Assembly (NCBI RefSeq): GCF_022809125.1
Contig: NZ_JALGBI010000004.1
Location: 1 to 64,000, forward strand
Length of the DNA: 64,000 nucleotides
Reading direction: 5' to 3'
From: Variovorax terrae
GTDB taxonomy: Bacteria; Pseudomonadota; Gammaproteobacteria; Burkholderiales; Burkholderiaceae_C
In this document: positions 49,244 through 58,497 of the stretch, one piece after another
Layout: the number at the start of each line of letters is the position of its first letter
How positions within the stretch are numbered: the stretch's first letter is position 1
The notes under the pieces: generated by a model
What the model was told of the DNA's origin: nothing
Database searches by the model: none
What the model saw: the letters and a program-made list of their open reading frames with translations, nothing else
Translations under genes and position numbers: made by a program

Positions 49244-50203
49244 CCTCTCGCGTGAATCCGTTCCTTCGTCACGCAGCACGGCAAGCACCGTAGCGACGTC
49301 CACCGCCGACTCGTGGGCATGGAAGAGCGCTCCGATGGGAGGTAGTTCAATTCGCTCGCGCAGCCGCAGTTCCACCACCTCGCCGCGCTCGAGCAAGGCA
49401 CCGGCCACCGATCGCGGCATCGCCGCCAGCGTGCGGCCATCGCTCGTGAGGCTGGGCAGTAGGTCTGGCGACATGCACTGGACGTCCGCGCGGCGCGGCG
49501 TGAAACCTGCCGTCTCGCAGGCCCGCGCAAAAGCGGCAGCGGTGCTGATCTGGCCCTGCGGCATGGACCATTCTGCGGTCGCCAGGTCCGCGAGGTCCAC
49601 CGACTTTCGGCGCGCCATGGGGTGGCGAGGGGTCGCCACCACGACCAGATCGTCTGCCAGCAACTCCTCGAACACGAGGCCCGGCGACGTTGACCGATCC
49701 GGTCGGCGCACCAGCGCCAGCTGAGCCTGCCCTCCCATCAGCTTGACCATGACGCTTTCCGGCAGGTCCTCGTCAACCAGGACCTTCAGGCCGCGAAGCC
49801 GGCTGCGCAGCTGCGCCAGCCGAGGACGCACGAGGCCCACCACCGCGGACGGAATCGCCGCGATCTGCAGCGGCCGTTGCTGTTGCGACGCCAGTGCGGC
49901 CAGCGCGTCAGCGCCATAGCGCATGCTGCCCAGCACCTGTCGCGATTGCTGGGCCAGCAGGTGGCCCGCGTCTGTTGCACGCAGTCCGCGGGAATGACGC
50001 TCGAACAGCTGCACTTCGAGCGTGCTTTCCAGCTCGCGCAGCATCTGGCTGGCGGCCGGTTGCGTGACGCCGACCTCCCGCGCTGCCTCGCCGAGGGTCG
50101 CGCAGCGCTCCAGTGCCGCAAGCAAGCGCAGGTGCCGCAGGCGCAGCCGCGCCACCATACGTTCCATTAGCACAGGGGCCGAGGGCAGCGTGCCAGCCAT
50201 CAC
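49220..50203 (-). CDS. LysR-family transcriptional regulator
   Basis: 327 residues; the start may be the inner ATG (MERMVARLRLRHLRLLAALE). HTH: LGEAAREVGVTQPAASQMLRELESTLEVQLFERHSRGL. Effector domain: RPLQIAAIPSAVVGLVRPRLAQLRSRL. It is divergent from the M20 amidohydrolase gene 69 nt away and probably controls it together with the Bug protein gene. Its 3' end converges on and overlaps the last bases of the dead aminotransferase by 24 nt. Confidence 0.9.
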   Translation of the reverse strand: MMAGTLPSAPVLMERMVARLRLRHLRLLAALERCATLGEAAREVGVTQPAASQMLRELESTLEVQLFERHSRGLRATDAGHLLAQQSRQVLGSMRYGADALAALASQQQRPLQIAAIPSAVVGLVRPRLAQLRSRLRGLKVLVDEDLPESVMVKLMGGQAQLALVRRPDRSTSPGLVFEELLADDLVVVATPRHPMARRKSVDLADLATAEWSMPQGQISTAAAFARACETAGFTPRRADVQCMSPDLLPSLTSDGRTLAAMPRSVAGALLERGEVVELRLRERIELPPIGALFHAHESAVDVATVLAVLRDEGTDSRERLLQHGRD

Positions 50204-50272
50204 GTCTCCTTATGGGTCGCTGATCAAGTGATTCGCCGCCACGCATGTGCCCGCCTAGACTCTCGTCGCAAC

Positions 50273-51484
50273 ATGAACAGCTTACTTCACATGACCGAGA
50301 CCGCGATTCCTGAAGCCATTCTGGCACGGGAGTCAGAGATGCGCGCCCTGCGCCAGGACCTCCATGCCCACCCCGAACTGGGTTTCAAGGAGTCGCGCAC
50401 CAGCAATCTTGTCGCCGAGCGCCTGCGGTTCTGGGGTTATGAGGTGCACCGCGGCCTGGGAGGCACGGGCGTCGTCGGAACGCTGACTTGTGGCAGCTCA
50501 GAGCGCCGCCTGGGTCTACGCGCTGATATGGACGCACTGCCGATCCAGGAAGCCGGCGATCGGCCCTACCGTAGCTTGCACGTCGGTTGCATGCACGCTT
50601 GCGGACACGATGGACACACGACGATGCTGCTGGCGGCTGCCTGTCACCTGGCCGCCACCCGCGATTTCGACGGTACCCTGCACCTGATCTTCCAGCCGGC
50701 CGAGGAAGGTCTGGGAGGAGGGCGCCGCATGATCGAAGACGGCCTGTTCGACCTGTTTCCGTGTGATGCGGTGTTCGCCATGCACAACGTGCCGGGCTTG
50801 CCGGCGGGGCGGTTCGGCTTTCGCGCCGGGCCATTCACGGCCTCGGCTGATACCGTGGTCATCACGGTGCATGGGCGCGGGGGCCATGCGGCGATGCCGG
50901 CCGAGACCGTGGACCCGGTCGTGGTCGGCAGCGCCATCGTAATGGCCCTGCAAACGGTGGTCTCGCGCAACGTGGCCTCCACCGATTCGGCGGTAGTGAC
51001 GGTCGGCGCGTTCCAGGCGGGACAGGCCGCCAACGTGATTCCGGCCACGGCTTCGCTGCAATTGACCGTGCGCACGCACGACGCCGCGTTGCGCGAGCGC
51101 GTGCTGCGCCGCGTGCACGAGATTGCGCACGCGCAGGCCGAATCGTTCGGCGCACGGGCCGAGGTCGTGCACACGCCCGTATATCCGGTGCTGATCAACC
51201 ACGAGCGCGAGACCGAGTTCGCACGGCGCGTTGCGCTGGACTGGTTGGGCCCTGAAGGGTTGATCGCCGACCTGCCGTTGCAAACCGGGGCCGAAGACTT
51301 TGCGTACATGCTGGCGGCCCGGCCGGGCTGCTACTTCGTGATCGGCAACGGCGCTGGCGAAGGCGGCGCGGGCGCGCAGCCGCTGCACAGCCCGGCCTAC
51401 GACTTCAACGATGCGTGCTTGCCGATCGGCGCCGCTTTCTGGGCGCGCCTGGCGCGCCGCTACCTGGGCACCGAGCCGGCATGA
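50273..51484 (+). CDS. M20-family amidohydrolase (hippurate hydrolase-like)
   Basis: 403 residues from MNSLLHMTETAIPEAI. Metal and catalytic motifs: LRADMDALPI, MHACGHDGHTTMLLAAA, FQPAEEGLGGGRRMIEDGL, the dimerisation-domain VHGRGGHAAMPAETVDPV, and the late ligand QTGAEDFAYMLAARPG. It belongs to the aminoacylase/hippurate/IAA-amino-acid hydrolase group and splits an N-acyl amino acid or similar amide in the cytoplasm. Next to a Bug-type binding protein, which may capture the substrate or product. Confidence 0.9.
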   Translation: MNSLLHMTETAIPEAILARESEMRALRQDLHAHPELGFKESRTSNLVAERLRFWGYEVHRGLGGTGVVGTLTCGSSERRLGLRADMDALPIQEAGDRPYRSLHVGCMHACGHDGHTTMLLAAACHLAATRDFDGTLHLIFQPAEEGLGGGRRMIEDGLFDLFPCDAVFAMHNVPGLPAGRFGFRAGPFTASADTVVITVHGRGGHAAMPAETVDPVVVGSAIVMALQTVVSRNVASTDSAVVTVGAFQAGQAANVIPATASLQLTVRTHDAALRERVLRRVHEIAHAQAESFGARAEVVHTPVYPVLINHERETEFARRVALDWLGPEGLIADLPLQTGAEDFAYMLAARPGCYFVIGNGAGEGGAGAQPLHSPAYDFNDACLPIGAAFWARLARRYLGTEPA

Positions 51485-51521
51485 TGCGCGCGGCCGCCCT
51501 CCAACTCTGAGGAGCCACCCC

Positions 51522-52484
51522 ATGAAACGAAGAACCTTCCTGGGCAGCAGCGCCGCGCTGCTGCCGCTTGCCGCGGCGGCGCAAGGCGCCGACACGCTGA
51601 GCATCGTCGTGCCGTTTCCGGCCGGCGGTGTGTCGGACGTTTTTGCGCGCATCCTCGCCCCGAGGCTGGGGCGGCAACTCGGCAAGACAACCATCGTGGA
51701 GAACGTTACCGGCGCCAGCGGCAGCCTAGCAGCCAACAAGGTGCTCAAGCGGGCAGATCAGGGCGACACCCTGTTCCTGGCATCGCCCACCGAGCTGATC
51801 CTGGCGCCCGCGACCCTGGCGGCCATTAAGTACAAGCCGTCCGACTTCCGGGTGGTCGCGCTGATCAGCCGCACGCCACTGGCTCTGTATGTGCGGGGCG
51901 ACCTACCCGCGCGCAGCATCGACGAGTTCGTTGCTTTCGCCAAGACCCGGTCACTCACCTATGGCAGCGTCGGAATAGGCTCGATCTATCACCTCGCGAC
52001 CGAGGGCTTGCGGGAGGCGGCTGGCCTGCAGTTGACACACGTGCCGTATCGCGGCGGCATGCCGATGTTGCAGGATCTGCAGGGTGGATTGGTGGATTTG
52101 GCTTTGTTTCCTGCCGACGGCAATCTCGCGAAGATGGTGGCCGGCGGCAGGATGCGGGCTATCGGCGTCACCGGTGCGGCCCGCGTGCCGGCCTTTCCCG
52201 ATGTGCCAACCTTCGCGGAATCACGCTCGCTCGCGACTTTCAGCACCGTGGATGCCTGGGGAAGCGTAGCATTGCCGGCCGCCACGCCCGATCGCCTCGT
52301 GCGCGCCGTACACACTGCGGCCACGACGGTTCTGTCTGACATCGACGTCCGCAAGCAACTGGAAGCCGCCGCTGGCGGGCCGCTCGCGCCCCTGCTGAAC
52401 CTCGAGCAGCTCGCAGCGTTCTACGCGGCCGAGGTCGCAAAGTTCACCACCGCCGTGAGACGCGCGAAGCTGGACTCGGCCTGA
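51522..52484 (+). CDS. Bug/TctC-type periplasmic binding protein
   Basis: 320 residues with an export signal beginning MKRRTFLGSSAALLPLAAAAQ (a twin-arginine-like KRRTFL). The mature protein reads LSIVVPFPAGGVSDVFARILAPRLGRQLGKTTIVENVTGASG, then GSIYHLATEGLREAAGLQLTHVPYRG, the Bug signature. It binds a carboxylate or amide for a tripartite tricarboxylate transporter, but no TctAB is adjacent. Strong GAGGAG ribosome site; 37 nt after the amidohydrolase gene. Confidence 0.92.
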   Translation: MKRRTFLGSSAALLPLAAAAQGADTLSIVVPFPAGGVSDVFARILAPRLGRQLGKTTIVENVTGASGSLAANKVLKRADQGDTLFLASPTELILAPATLAAIKYKPSDFRVVALISRTPLALYVRGDLPARSIDEFVAFAKTRSLTYGSVGIGSIYHLATEGLREAAGLQLTHVPYRGGMPMLQDLQGGLVDLALFPADGNLAKMVAGGRMRAIGVTGAARVPAFPDVPTFAESRSLATFSTVDAWGSVALPAATPDRLVRAVHTAATTVLSDIDVRKQLEAAAGGPLAPLLNLEQLAAFYAAEVAKFTTAVRRAKLDSA

Positions 52485-52769
52485 AGCCGCAGATGCGGGA
52501 CCGTGTGTCACGTACTTGCGCATGGTCCGCTCGATCTGGTTCCAGGCCTGCTGGTAGAGCTTCCGGGCTGGGGCACGATGTTGGCCAGATTGAGGCTCTC
52601 GGCCATGCCTTCCGGGGTGCTCATGTCCATGTGACCAAGGTCATAGGGGAGGGTCCCTCCCGGGGCCTGTTTGCAGTTCGTTAGCTTAAGCAATCAATGA
52701 CGTTGGCTGCGGCGACCGGCCACCAAGCAAAGCGGGCGCTCCTCGCAGTCACCGAGAGGAGTCCCTCCG
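52485..52769. other. Decayed sequence without intact gene
   Basis: Leftward reading in mixed frames gives STPEGMAESLNLANIVPQP and then, after a frameshift, RKLYQQAWNQIERTMRKYV, which looks like the ghost of a protein I do not recognise. No start, ribosome site or promoter goes with it. It abuts the IS5 remnant, so it is probably fused debris left by past insertions. Confidence 0.4.
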
Positions 52770-52956
52770 ATACCCGCAGCATCGCTTCCAACGGATACGG
52801 CCTGCGCCCGCGGCCGGCCACCGGGTAGTGCGGCTCGATGACCTACAGCAGTGCCTTTCACGGCACCACCCGCTCCATCTCCTCAAGGAAGACCTCGCGC
52901 CTTGTCTTCCTCCTCTAGCCCGCGTACTCCGCGTCAGCAAAACTGATTTGGCTCAT
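52770..52956 (-). mobile_element. IS5-family transposase N-terminal remnant
   Basis: Leftward reading gives MSQISFADAEYAG-stop-RRKTRREVFLEEMERVVP-stop-KALL-stop-VIEPHYPVAGRGRRPYPLEAMLRV, the standard opening of IS5-group transposases. Three nonsense codons sit in place of Lys/Gln and Trp. After MLRV the match ends. Terminal inverted repeats were not found. The element is dead and has lost about four fifths of the transposase gene. Confidence 0.8.
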
Positions 52957-53138
52957 TGCTGCGACTCCTTTGCAGGTTCAACGTCTCGCGGCATGTTCGT
53001 GGACTTGTTCAGAGGTTCCCTAGAGGGTGGATCGCTCCATCCTCGTTCCTTGCTTTGTCTCTCGGCCCCCTCTGCCGAAATCGTGGTGGCACGCAAGTGC
53101 CATTGCGCGCTGAGTTGATCTTTAGCAAGTTGCATTCA

Positions 53139-53169
53139 GAAGAAAAAGAAAAAGTGGCAGTTTAGCCAC
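53139..53169 (-). terminator. Leftward terminator-like hairpin
   Basis: On the minus strand, GTGGC-TAAACT-GCCAC is followed by TTTTTCTTTTTC, a small intrinsic terminator shape. No intact leftward gene lies upstream of it, so it may belong to a deleted gene or simply be an A/T-rich tract next to a short palindrome. Confidence 0.4.
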
Positions 53170-53323
53170 AAAGAAAAAGGTTGGAACCCAGAGAAATCTT
53201 CGAAAGCGAGCCTTTCACCTTCGTGATCAAAGGGACAATTTTGCTGTGCTGGACGAGACGAGAGGTGCATGTGATGCGCCTGTCAATTGGGTTCCGCGCA
53301 CCACCCAAAGGAGACATTTCATA

Positions 53324-54289
53324 ATGAACCGGTTCCTCCGAGATTCGCTGCTCAGCCTCGCCCTTGCTGGCACTCTTGCACCCCCCGTTCTGGCCGCCGA
53401 TGTTCGCGTCAGCGTCACGGCAATCGTTGATCATCCAGCGCTCGACGCTGCTCGCAAGGGCGTGACGGACGAACTAGCGGACGCTGGCTTCGTGAATGGC
53501 AAGAACCTGAAGCTGGAATACCAAAGTGCTCAGGGCAACACGGCGACCGCTGCACAGATCGCCCGCAAGTTCGCCGGCGACAAGCCGAACGTCATTGTGG
53601 CCGTGTCCACCCCCTCGGCGCAGACGGCGCTTGCCGCCACTCGCGATATTCCGATCGTGTTCAGTGCAGTCACCGATCCCGTGGCCGCCAAGCTGGTGAA
53701 GTCCTGGGACGCTACGGGCGGCAATGTGACCGGCGTGTCCGACCTTCCGTCCCTGGAGAAGCATCTGGCGGTAGTGCGGCAGGCAATGCCTGCGTCCAAG
53801 CGAATCGGCGTGATCTACAGCCCGGGTGAAGCAAACTCCGTGGCTGCGATCGCTGAACTCAAGAAGCTGGCGGCGCCTGCTGGCATCACGGTCGTTGAAG
53901 CGGCAGCACCCCGCACGGTAGACGTAGCCAGCGCCGCCCAGAGTTTGATCGGAAAAGTGGACGTGTTCTATGAACCGACCGACAACAACGTGACCTCTGC
54001 CTTTGAGGCGCTGGCAAAGGTCGCAGACCAAGGCAAAGTGCCGCTGATCTCGGCAGACCCTTCGGTCGCGACGCGCGGCGCTGCGATCGGCGTCGGCACC
54101 AACTACTATGACCTCGGCCGCCAGACTGGCAAGTTGGTGGTGCGCATCCTGAAGGGAGAGGCTCCAGGAAAGATCGCGTCCCAGGTGAGCACGAAGCTGG
54201 AGATGCATGTGAGCAAAAGCGCGGCACAGCGGCAAGGCCTGATGCTGTCAGAAGACTTCCTCAAGTCAGCAACCAAGGTCGTTGACTAA
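53324..54289 (+). CDS. ABC_sub_bind-type substrate-binding protein (TrpX-like)
   Basis: 321 residues; a signal peptide (SLLSLALAGTLAPPVLAA) and the ABC_sub_bind fold VRVSVTAIVDHPALDAARKGVTDELADAGFVNGKNLKLEYQSAQGN, then PIVFSAVTDPVAAKLVKSWDATGGNVTGVSD. The family includes tryptophan/tyrosine-associated binding proteins of Gram-positives (TrpX). AAAGGAG precedes the ATG. It heads a three-gene ABC importer operon; the substrate is unknown here. Confidence 0.9.
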   Translation: MNRFLRDSLLSLALAGTLAPPVLAADVRVSVTAIVDHPALDAARKGVTDELADAGFVNGKNLKLEYQSAQGNTATAAQIARKFAGDKPNVIVAVSTPSAQTALAATRDIPIVFSAVTDPVAAKLVKSWDATGGNVTGVSDLPSLEKHLAVVRQAMPASKRIGVIYSPGEANSVAAIAELKKLAAPAGITVVEAAAPRTVDVASAAQSLIGKVDVFYEPTDNNVTSAFEALAKVADQGKVPLISADPSVATRGAAIGVGTNYYDLGRQTGKLVVRILKGEAPGKIASQVSTKLEMHVSKSAAQRQGLMLSEDFLKSATKVVD

Positions 54290-54307
54290 TGGCGAGGCGG
54301 GGATCTC

Positions 54308-55231
54308 ATGACTCTTATCGCCTTCCTGGGCTCGCTTGAGATTGGGCTCGTATTTGCTCTCGTCGCCCTCGGCGTCTTTATCTCGTTCAGGATCGTCAAC
54401 TTCCCTGATCTCACCGTGGACGGTAGCTTCCCGCTGGGGGGCGCCGTCGCTGCGGCGATGCTGGTTGGTGGCTGGCATCCGCTCATCGCCACCATCGCCG
54501 CTTTCGCAGCGGGGGCGCTCGCAGGTCTGACGACGGGCTGGCTGCATGTGAAGTTGAAGATCATGCAGTTGCTCGCGGGTATTCTGGTGATGATTGCGCT
54601 GTACTCGATCAACCTGCGTGTGATGGGCAAGCCCAACGAGCCACTATTGGACACGCCCACCATCTTCAGCGCGTTCTCTAGTGCATCGGTGTCTGCCTCT
54701 TGGGTAACTCCGCTGGTCCTTCTTGCCATCACACTTATGGTCAAGTTCGCGTTGGACTGGTACTTCGCGTCCGAGGTGGGCCTGGCCATGCGAGCCACCG
54801 GTGGAAACGCACGCATGGCTAGATCGGTGGGGGTATCCACCGACCGTCTTTCCTTGGTGGCACTGGCTCTCTCCAACGGCATCGTTGCACTGGCTGGTGC
54901 CCTTTTTGCGCAGTCCCAAGGCGGAGCGGATGTCTCCATGGGTATCGGCACCATCGTGATTGGCTTGGCGGCGGTCATCATCGGAGAGACAATTCTTCCG
55001 GGGCGCAGCATTGCCATCGCCACCCTCGGGTGCATCGTTGGTGCGGTGCTCTACCGTATGCTCATCGCCGTGGGCCTCAACAGTGATTTCATCGGGCTGA
55101 AGGCGCAGGATCTCAACCTCGTTACGGCCATTCTGGTGACGATCGCGCTGGTTATGCCTGTGTCGAAGCGGTACCTGGCGCGTCGTCGTAGTGCCGCGGG
55201 TGCTGCCAAGAAGGAGGTGTCGTCATGCTGA
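54308..55231 (+). CDS. ABC transporter permease (TrpY-like)
   Basis: 307 residues, about eight membrane segments. VALGVFISFRIVNFPDLTVDGSFPLGGAVAAAML is the diagnostic opening of this BPD_transp_2 subgroup, and ILPGRSIAIATLGCIVGAVLYR is found late. A very hydrophilic tail (RRRSAAGAAKKEV) follows the last helix. Overlaps the ATPase gene by 7 nt. Confidence 0.9.
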   Translation: MTLIAFLGSLEIGLVFALVALGVFISFRIVNFPDLTVDGSFPLGGAVAAAMLVGGWHPLIATIAAFAAGALAGLTTGWLHVKLKIMQLLAGILVMIALYSINLRVMGKPNEPLLDTPTIFSAFSSASVSASWVTPLVLLAITLMVKFALDWYFASEVGLAMRATGGNARMARSVGVSTDRLSLVALALSNGIVALAGALFAQSQGGADVSMGIGTIVIGLAAVIIGETILPGRSIAIATLGCIVGAVLYRMLIAVGLNSDFIGLKAQDLNLVTAILVTIALVMPVSKRYLARRRSAAGAAKKEVSSC

Positions 55232-56019
55232 AGGCGACCGACCTTCGGGTAACATTCAATGCAGGGACCCCGATCGAGAATCGCGCGTTGCGTGGACTCG
55301 ACCTCACTATTCCGAGCGGCCAGTTCGTCACCGTCATCGGCTCCAACGGGGCCGGAAAATCCACCATGCTCAATGCGCTCAGTGGTGATCTACTGGTAGA
55401 CAGCGGCAGCATCGTCATTGACGACGTGGATGTCACGCGCAAGCATGCATGGCAACGCAGTGACCTGGTGTCACGTGTCTTTCAGGACCCGATGGCCGGA
55501 ACTTGCGAGGCACTGACGATCGAGGAAAACCTGGCGTTGGCATGGCGACGCGGCGAGCGCCGCGGATTGCGATCTGCCTTGCATCGGGAGGTTCAGGAGA
55601 TTTTTCGCGACAAGCTCAGCATCTTGGGTCTGGGGTTGGAGAATCGGCTGAAAGATCGCATGGGGCTGCTGTCCGGAGGACAGCGTCAGGCGGTCAGCCT
55701 GCTCATGGCGTCCCTACGGCCATCGCGTATTCTTTTGCTCGATGAACATACGGCTGCACTTGACCCAAAGACTGCTGCGTTCGTTCTTGAGCTTACGCGC
55801 AAGATCGTGGAAGAGGGGAAGCTGACCACGATGATGGTCACTCACAGTATGAAGCAGGCTCTGACCCATGGGTCGCGTACCGTGATGCTGCACGAGGGGC
55901 GAGTCGTACTGGACGTGAGCGGAGAGGAGCGCGCCGGCATGGACGTTCCAGATCTGCTTCGAATGTTCGAGCACACACGCGGCGAGGCGATCGCTGACGA
56001 CGCGCTGTTGCTGGGCTGA
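55225..56019 (+). CDS. ABC transporter ATPase (TrpZ-like)
   Basis: 264 residues. Walker A IGSNGAGKSTMLNAL, Q-loop VFQDPMAGTCEALTIEENLALA, signature GLLSGGQRQAVSLLMASLRP, Walker B RILLLDEHTAALDP (Glu replaced by Glu-His as in this family), and H-loop MVTHSMKQAL. It energises the importer of the two preceding genes. No terminator with a T run follows. Confidence 0.92.
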   Translation: MLKATDLRVTFNAGTPIENRALRGLDLTIPSGQFVTVIGSNGAGKSTMLNALSGDLLVDSGSIVIDDVDVTRKHAWQRSDLVSRVFQDPMAGTCEALTIEENLALAWRRGERRGLRSALHREVQEIFRDKLSILGLGLENRLKDRMGLLSGGQRQAVSLLMASLRPSRILLLDEHTAALDPKTAAFVLELTRKIVEEGKLTTMMVTHSMKQALTHGSRTVMLHEGRVVLDVSGEERAGMDVPDLLRMFEHTRGEAIADDALLLG

Positions 56020-56145
56020 GACGGGTGGGCTTTTGGCCAGTGGTGATACGGGAGAACCACTATCGGCGAGCATATCCCAAGCACGCCTTCGTTTTTCCCA
56101 CCAAGCGCGGCACCTTAGATCGATAAAATTGACGTTAGCAAAGCC

Positions 56146-56625
56146 ATGAGCTCTGCATCTTCTCTTCCGACATCTATTTCGATTCGCCTTATTCGTCGCG
56201 AGGACTACGAGCAATGGATTCCATTGTGGGAGGGGTACAACGCGTTCTATGGCAGAAGTGGGGATACGGCGCTCGATCCCGAGATTACCGCTGTGACGTG
56301 GTGGCGTTTTTTCAACCCGATAGAGCCAGTATTCGCGGTGGTGGCCGAAACAGAGGAGGTTGTTGTCGGATTCGCGCACTTCTTGTTCCATCGCAGCACA
56401 ACAAGACTCGAACCCGTGTGCTATCTGAATGATATCTTCACTCTGTCGGCGTTCCGCGGAAGGGGGATAGGAAAGTCTCTCATCCATGGCGTGTACGAGT
56501 ATGCGCGCAATGCAGGCGCACGCAGAGTCTATTGGCAGACGCAGGCAGCGAATGAAGCTGGGCGAGCGCTGTATGACAAGGTGGCCATGAATTCCGGCTT
56601 CATTGTGTACTCGCACCAATGCTGA
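56146..56625 (+). CDS. GNAT-family N-acetyltransferase
   Basis: 159 residues. ISIRLIRREDYEQWIPLWEGYNAFYG opens a GNAT domain; the acetyl-CoA loop is DIFTLSAFRGRGIGKSLIHGVYEYARNAGARRVYW, and QAANEAGRALYDKVAMNSGFIVY closes it. The substrate, probably an amine or amino acid, is not identifiable. Stands alone 126 nt after the ABC operon; a TTGACG-like box lies 38 nt before the ATG. Confidence 0.9.
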   Translation: MSSASSLPTSISIRLIRREDYEQWIPLWEGYNAFYGRSGDTALDPEITAVTWWRFFNPIEPVFAVVAETEEVVVGFAHFLFHRSTTRLEPVCYLNDIFTLSAFRGRGIGKSLIHGVYEYARNAGARRVYWQTQAANEAGRALYDKVAMNSGFIVYSHQC

Positions 56626-57087
56626 TTGTTCGGGACCTTTCCATAGAAAAACGACTACGCCTGAGAAGGATTTGGCGACCCGTGACACATCGCTCAGAAG
56701 AGACTGAGTGTGGCCTCACGCGCAGTTCAATATCGGCCTCGATCGCTTTGATGGGCGCAGGTGCGGATCAGGCCTTTCACTTCGGCACGCTGCCGGATTC
56801 AGGCGCCCCCGAGCGGCGACTGCGTGTCGTTGAACGCATTCTGGTCTCCTCGCCAAGCTGCCGGTGGCGCCGCACCGGTCTGGGGACTCCGGCCGATCTC
56901 GCGTAGCACCTCATCGTGGCCGGTACCGATCCGTCCGGACGAATGCCGATTTGACCAACAATAAAGACTAGGCCGGCCGCCTTCACCGCAGGCGAATATT
57001 GAAACGCCTCGAAACTTGGTTGCCGCCGAAGACAGGGTCGTTTTCAGATAAGCGTAAACGCTCAATATTCGCGTTTGTCATTCGAAC
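56626..57087. other. Gap without a supported gene
   Basis: 462 nt between the converging GNAT and epimerase genes. Open frames of up to 95 codons exist but have no ribosome site, no recognised motif, and frame-shuffled composition. No strong terminator hairpin with a T run was found for either neighbour. Confidence 0.5.
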
Positions 57088-57996
57088 TCACTTTTTCCAG
57101 AGTAGCGGACGAGGCCTGAACCCCAGTTGCCCCTTGGCCTTCCTGTTGGAAGCACCGGTCAAGGACAAGTGGTAGTAGACGGCCTCCTCGCCAGCCAATT
57201 TCAACGCTTCCTGGCCGCTTGCGCGTGTCGGAGCGGGAGCCTCCACCCAGTTGGCAAAGGCGGGCATCCATTCGGCGACCGGCAAGGGATCGTCGTCAAC
57301 AACGTTGTATATGCCAGCCGGGGCAGTCAGAGCAGCGACCGTAGCGGCCACCGCATCATCGATGTGGACGAAAGACCAGACAGCATTGCCAGCACCCAGA
57401 ATCACGGCTTTGCCATCCCTGGCATCCTGGGCAATGACGCCATCGGGCCGATACCAGGTGCCCGGCCCATAGAAGAAGCCGTAGCGCAGGGACACCCCCT
57501 CCAGCAAAGTCGATGTGCACACCTTGTCTTCGTATTCACCGATGGCACGGGTGCTTTCACCAATCTCTCCCGGGGCTGCGTAGCGTAGCTTTGCAGTCTC
57601 ATCCGCCAGTTGCCCAACTGGTGCATCGAGATAAAAACCTCGGGACTGCATGATGTAGCGCTTCACACCCAGCGACTGTGCTGCGGCCAGCAGGTTGCCG
57701 CCGCCCTCGCGGTGCAGGCGTGTATCGTTCGGCATGGATTTGATGATGTCCGCCGGCGTCGCTGGCAGCCAGGTCAACTGGTCGATCACGACGTCCGGGG
57801 ATGCCACATCGATGGCGGCATGCACGGCCTTGGGGTCAAAGGCATCGGCGACCGACGCCGACGCCCCCAGTTCGCGAAGACGATCCACGCCCGCTCCGGC
57901 GCGAGTCATGCCAGTGACTTGATGGCCAAGCGCGCACAGCACGCGCACCAGCGGTAGCCCAATGACGCCGGTGGCGCCTGCAATAAAGATCTTCAT
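57088..57996 (-). CDS. NAD-dependent epimerase/dehydratase-like reductase
   Basis: 302 residues. MKIFIAGATGVIGLPLVRVLCALGHQVTGMTR is the NAD(P) loop; GVKRYIMQSRGFYLDAP occupies the active-site Ser/Tyr region but YxxxK is not clear; LRYGFFYGPGTWY and WSFVHIDDAVAATVAAL are the family's later blocks. It belongs to the extended SDR group. Last gene of a leftward trio with a carboxymuconolactone-decarboxylase-like protein and a cupin, likely controlled by the divergent MocR regulator. Confidence 0.85.
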   Translation of the reverse strand: MKIFIAGATGVIGLPLVRVLCALGHQVTGMTRAGAGVDRLRELGASASVADAFDPKAVHAAIDVASPDVVIDQLTWLPATPADIIKSMPNDTRLHREGGGNLLAAAQSLGVKRYIMQSRGFYLDAPVGQLADETAKLRYAAPGEIGESTRAIGEYEDKVCTSTLLEGVSLRYGFFYGPGTWYRPDGVIAQDARDGKAVILGAGNAVWSFVHIDDAVAATVAALTAPAGIYNVVDDDPLPVAEWMPAFANWVEAPAPTRASGQEALKLAGEEAVYYHLSLTGASNRKAKGQLGFRPRPLLWKK

Positions 57997-58031
57997 GATC
58001 CATTCTTTCTTTGAAGGGGAGCAGCTTGCGC

Positions 58032-58493
58032 TCAGCTTTTGTCGGCTTGGAGGCCATCCGGCTCGCGGCGAAAGCTGATGGCCAGGCGGTTGTAGGCGTT
58101 CATCAAGCTGATGGCCATGGTCAGGTCGGCCAGTTCCTTTTCACTGAACACGGCCGCGGCTGCCTCGAAGGCAGCATCCGGTACATGCGTCTGCGCCACC
58201 AGGGTCACCGTTTCAGCCCATGCCAGCGCGGCTTGCTCCCGTGCGCTGAAGATACTGCCCGCCTCGCTCCAGGCTTGCACCAGGGCCAGCTTCTGCACGG
58301 ACACGCCTTTCTTCGTCAAGTCACGAGTATGCATGTCCAGGCAGTAGGCACAGCCATTGATCTGGCTGACGCGCAGATAGACCAGTTCGACCAGCACGTC
58401 TTCAAGGCCCGATTGCAGGATATAGCCATACACGCCTCCGAAGGCCTTGACGCCGCCGGGAGCGGCCTTTGTGTAATCCAATCTCATCTTCAA
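58032..58493 (-). CDS. Carboxymuconolactone decarboxylase-family (AhpD-like) protein
   Basis: 153 residues. The AhpD-like redox core is LVYLRVSQINGCAYCLDMHTRDLTKKGVS (CxxC with a nearby His), followed by AREQAALAWAETVTLV. The family is made of helical oligomers that act as alkylhydroperoxidases or reductants. It begins MKMRLDYTKAAPGG and follows the cupin gene by 4 nt. Probably part of an oxidative-stress or quinone-linked response. Confidence 0.9.
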   Translation of the reverse strand: MKMRLDYTKAAPGGVKAFGGVYGYILQSGLEDVLVELVYLRVSQINGCAYCLDMHTRDLTKKGVSVQKLALVQAWSEAGSIFSAREQAALAWAETVTLVAQTHVPDAAFEAAAAVFSEKELADLTMAISLMNAYNRLAISFRREPDGLQADKS

Positions 58494-58497
58494 CTCC

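Noticed and set aside
56626-57087. Possible genes of up to 95 codons in the gap
   Set aside because: No ribosome site, no motif, composition inconsistent between frames.
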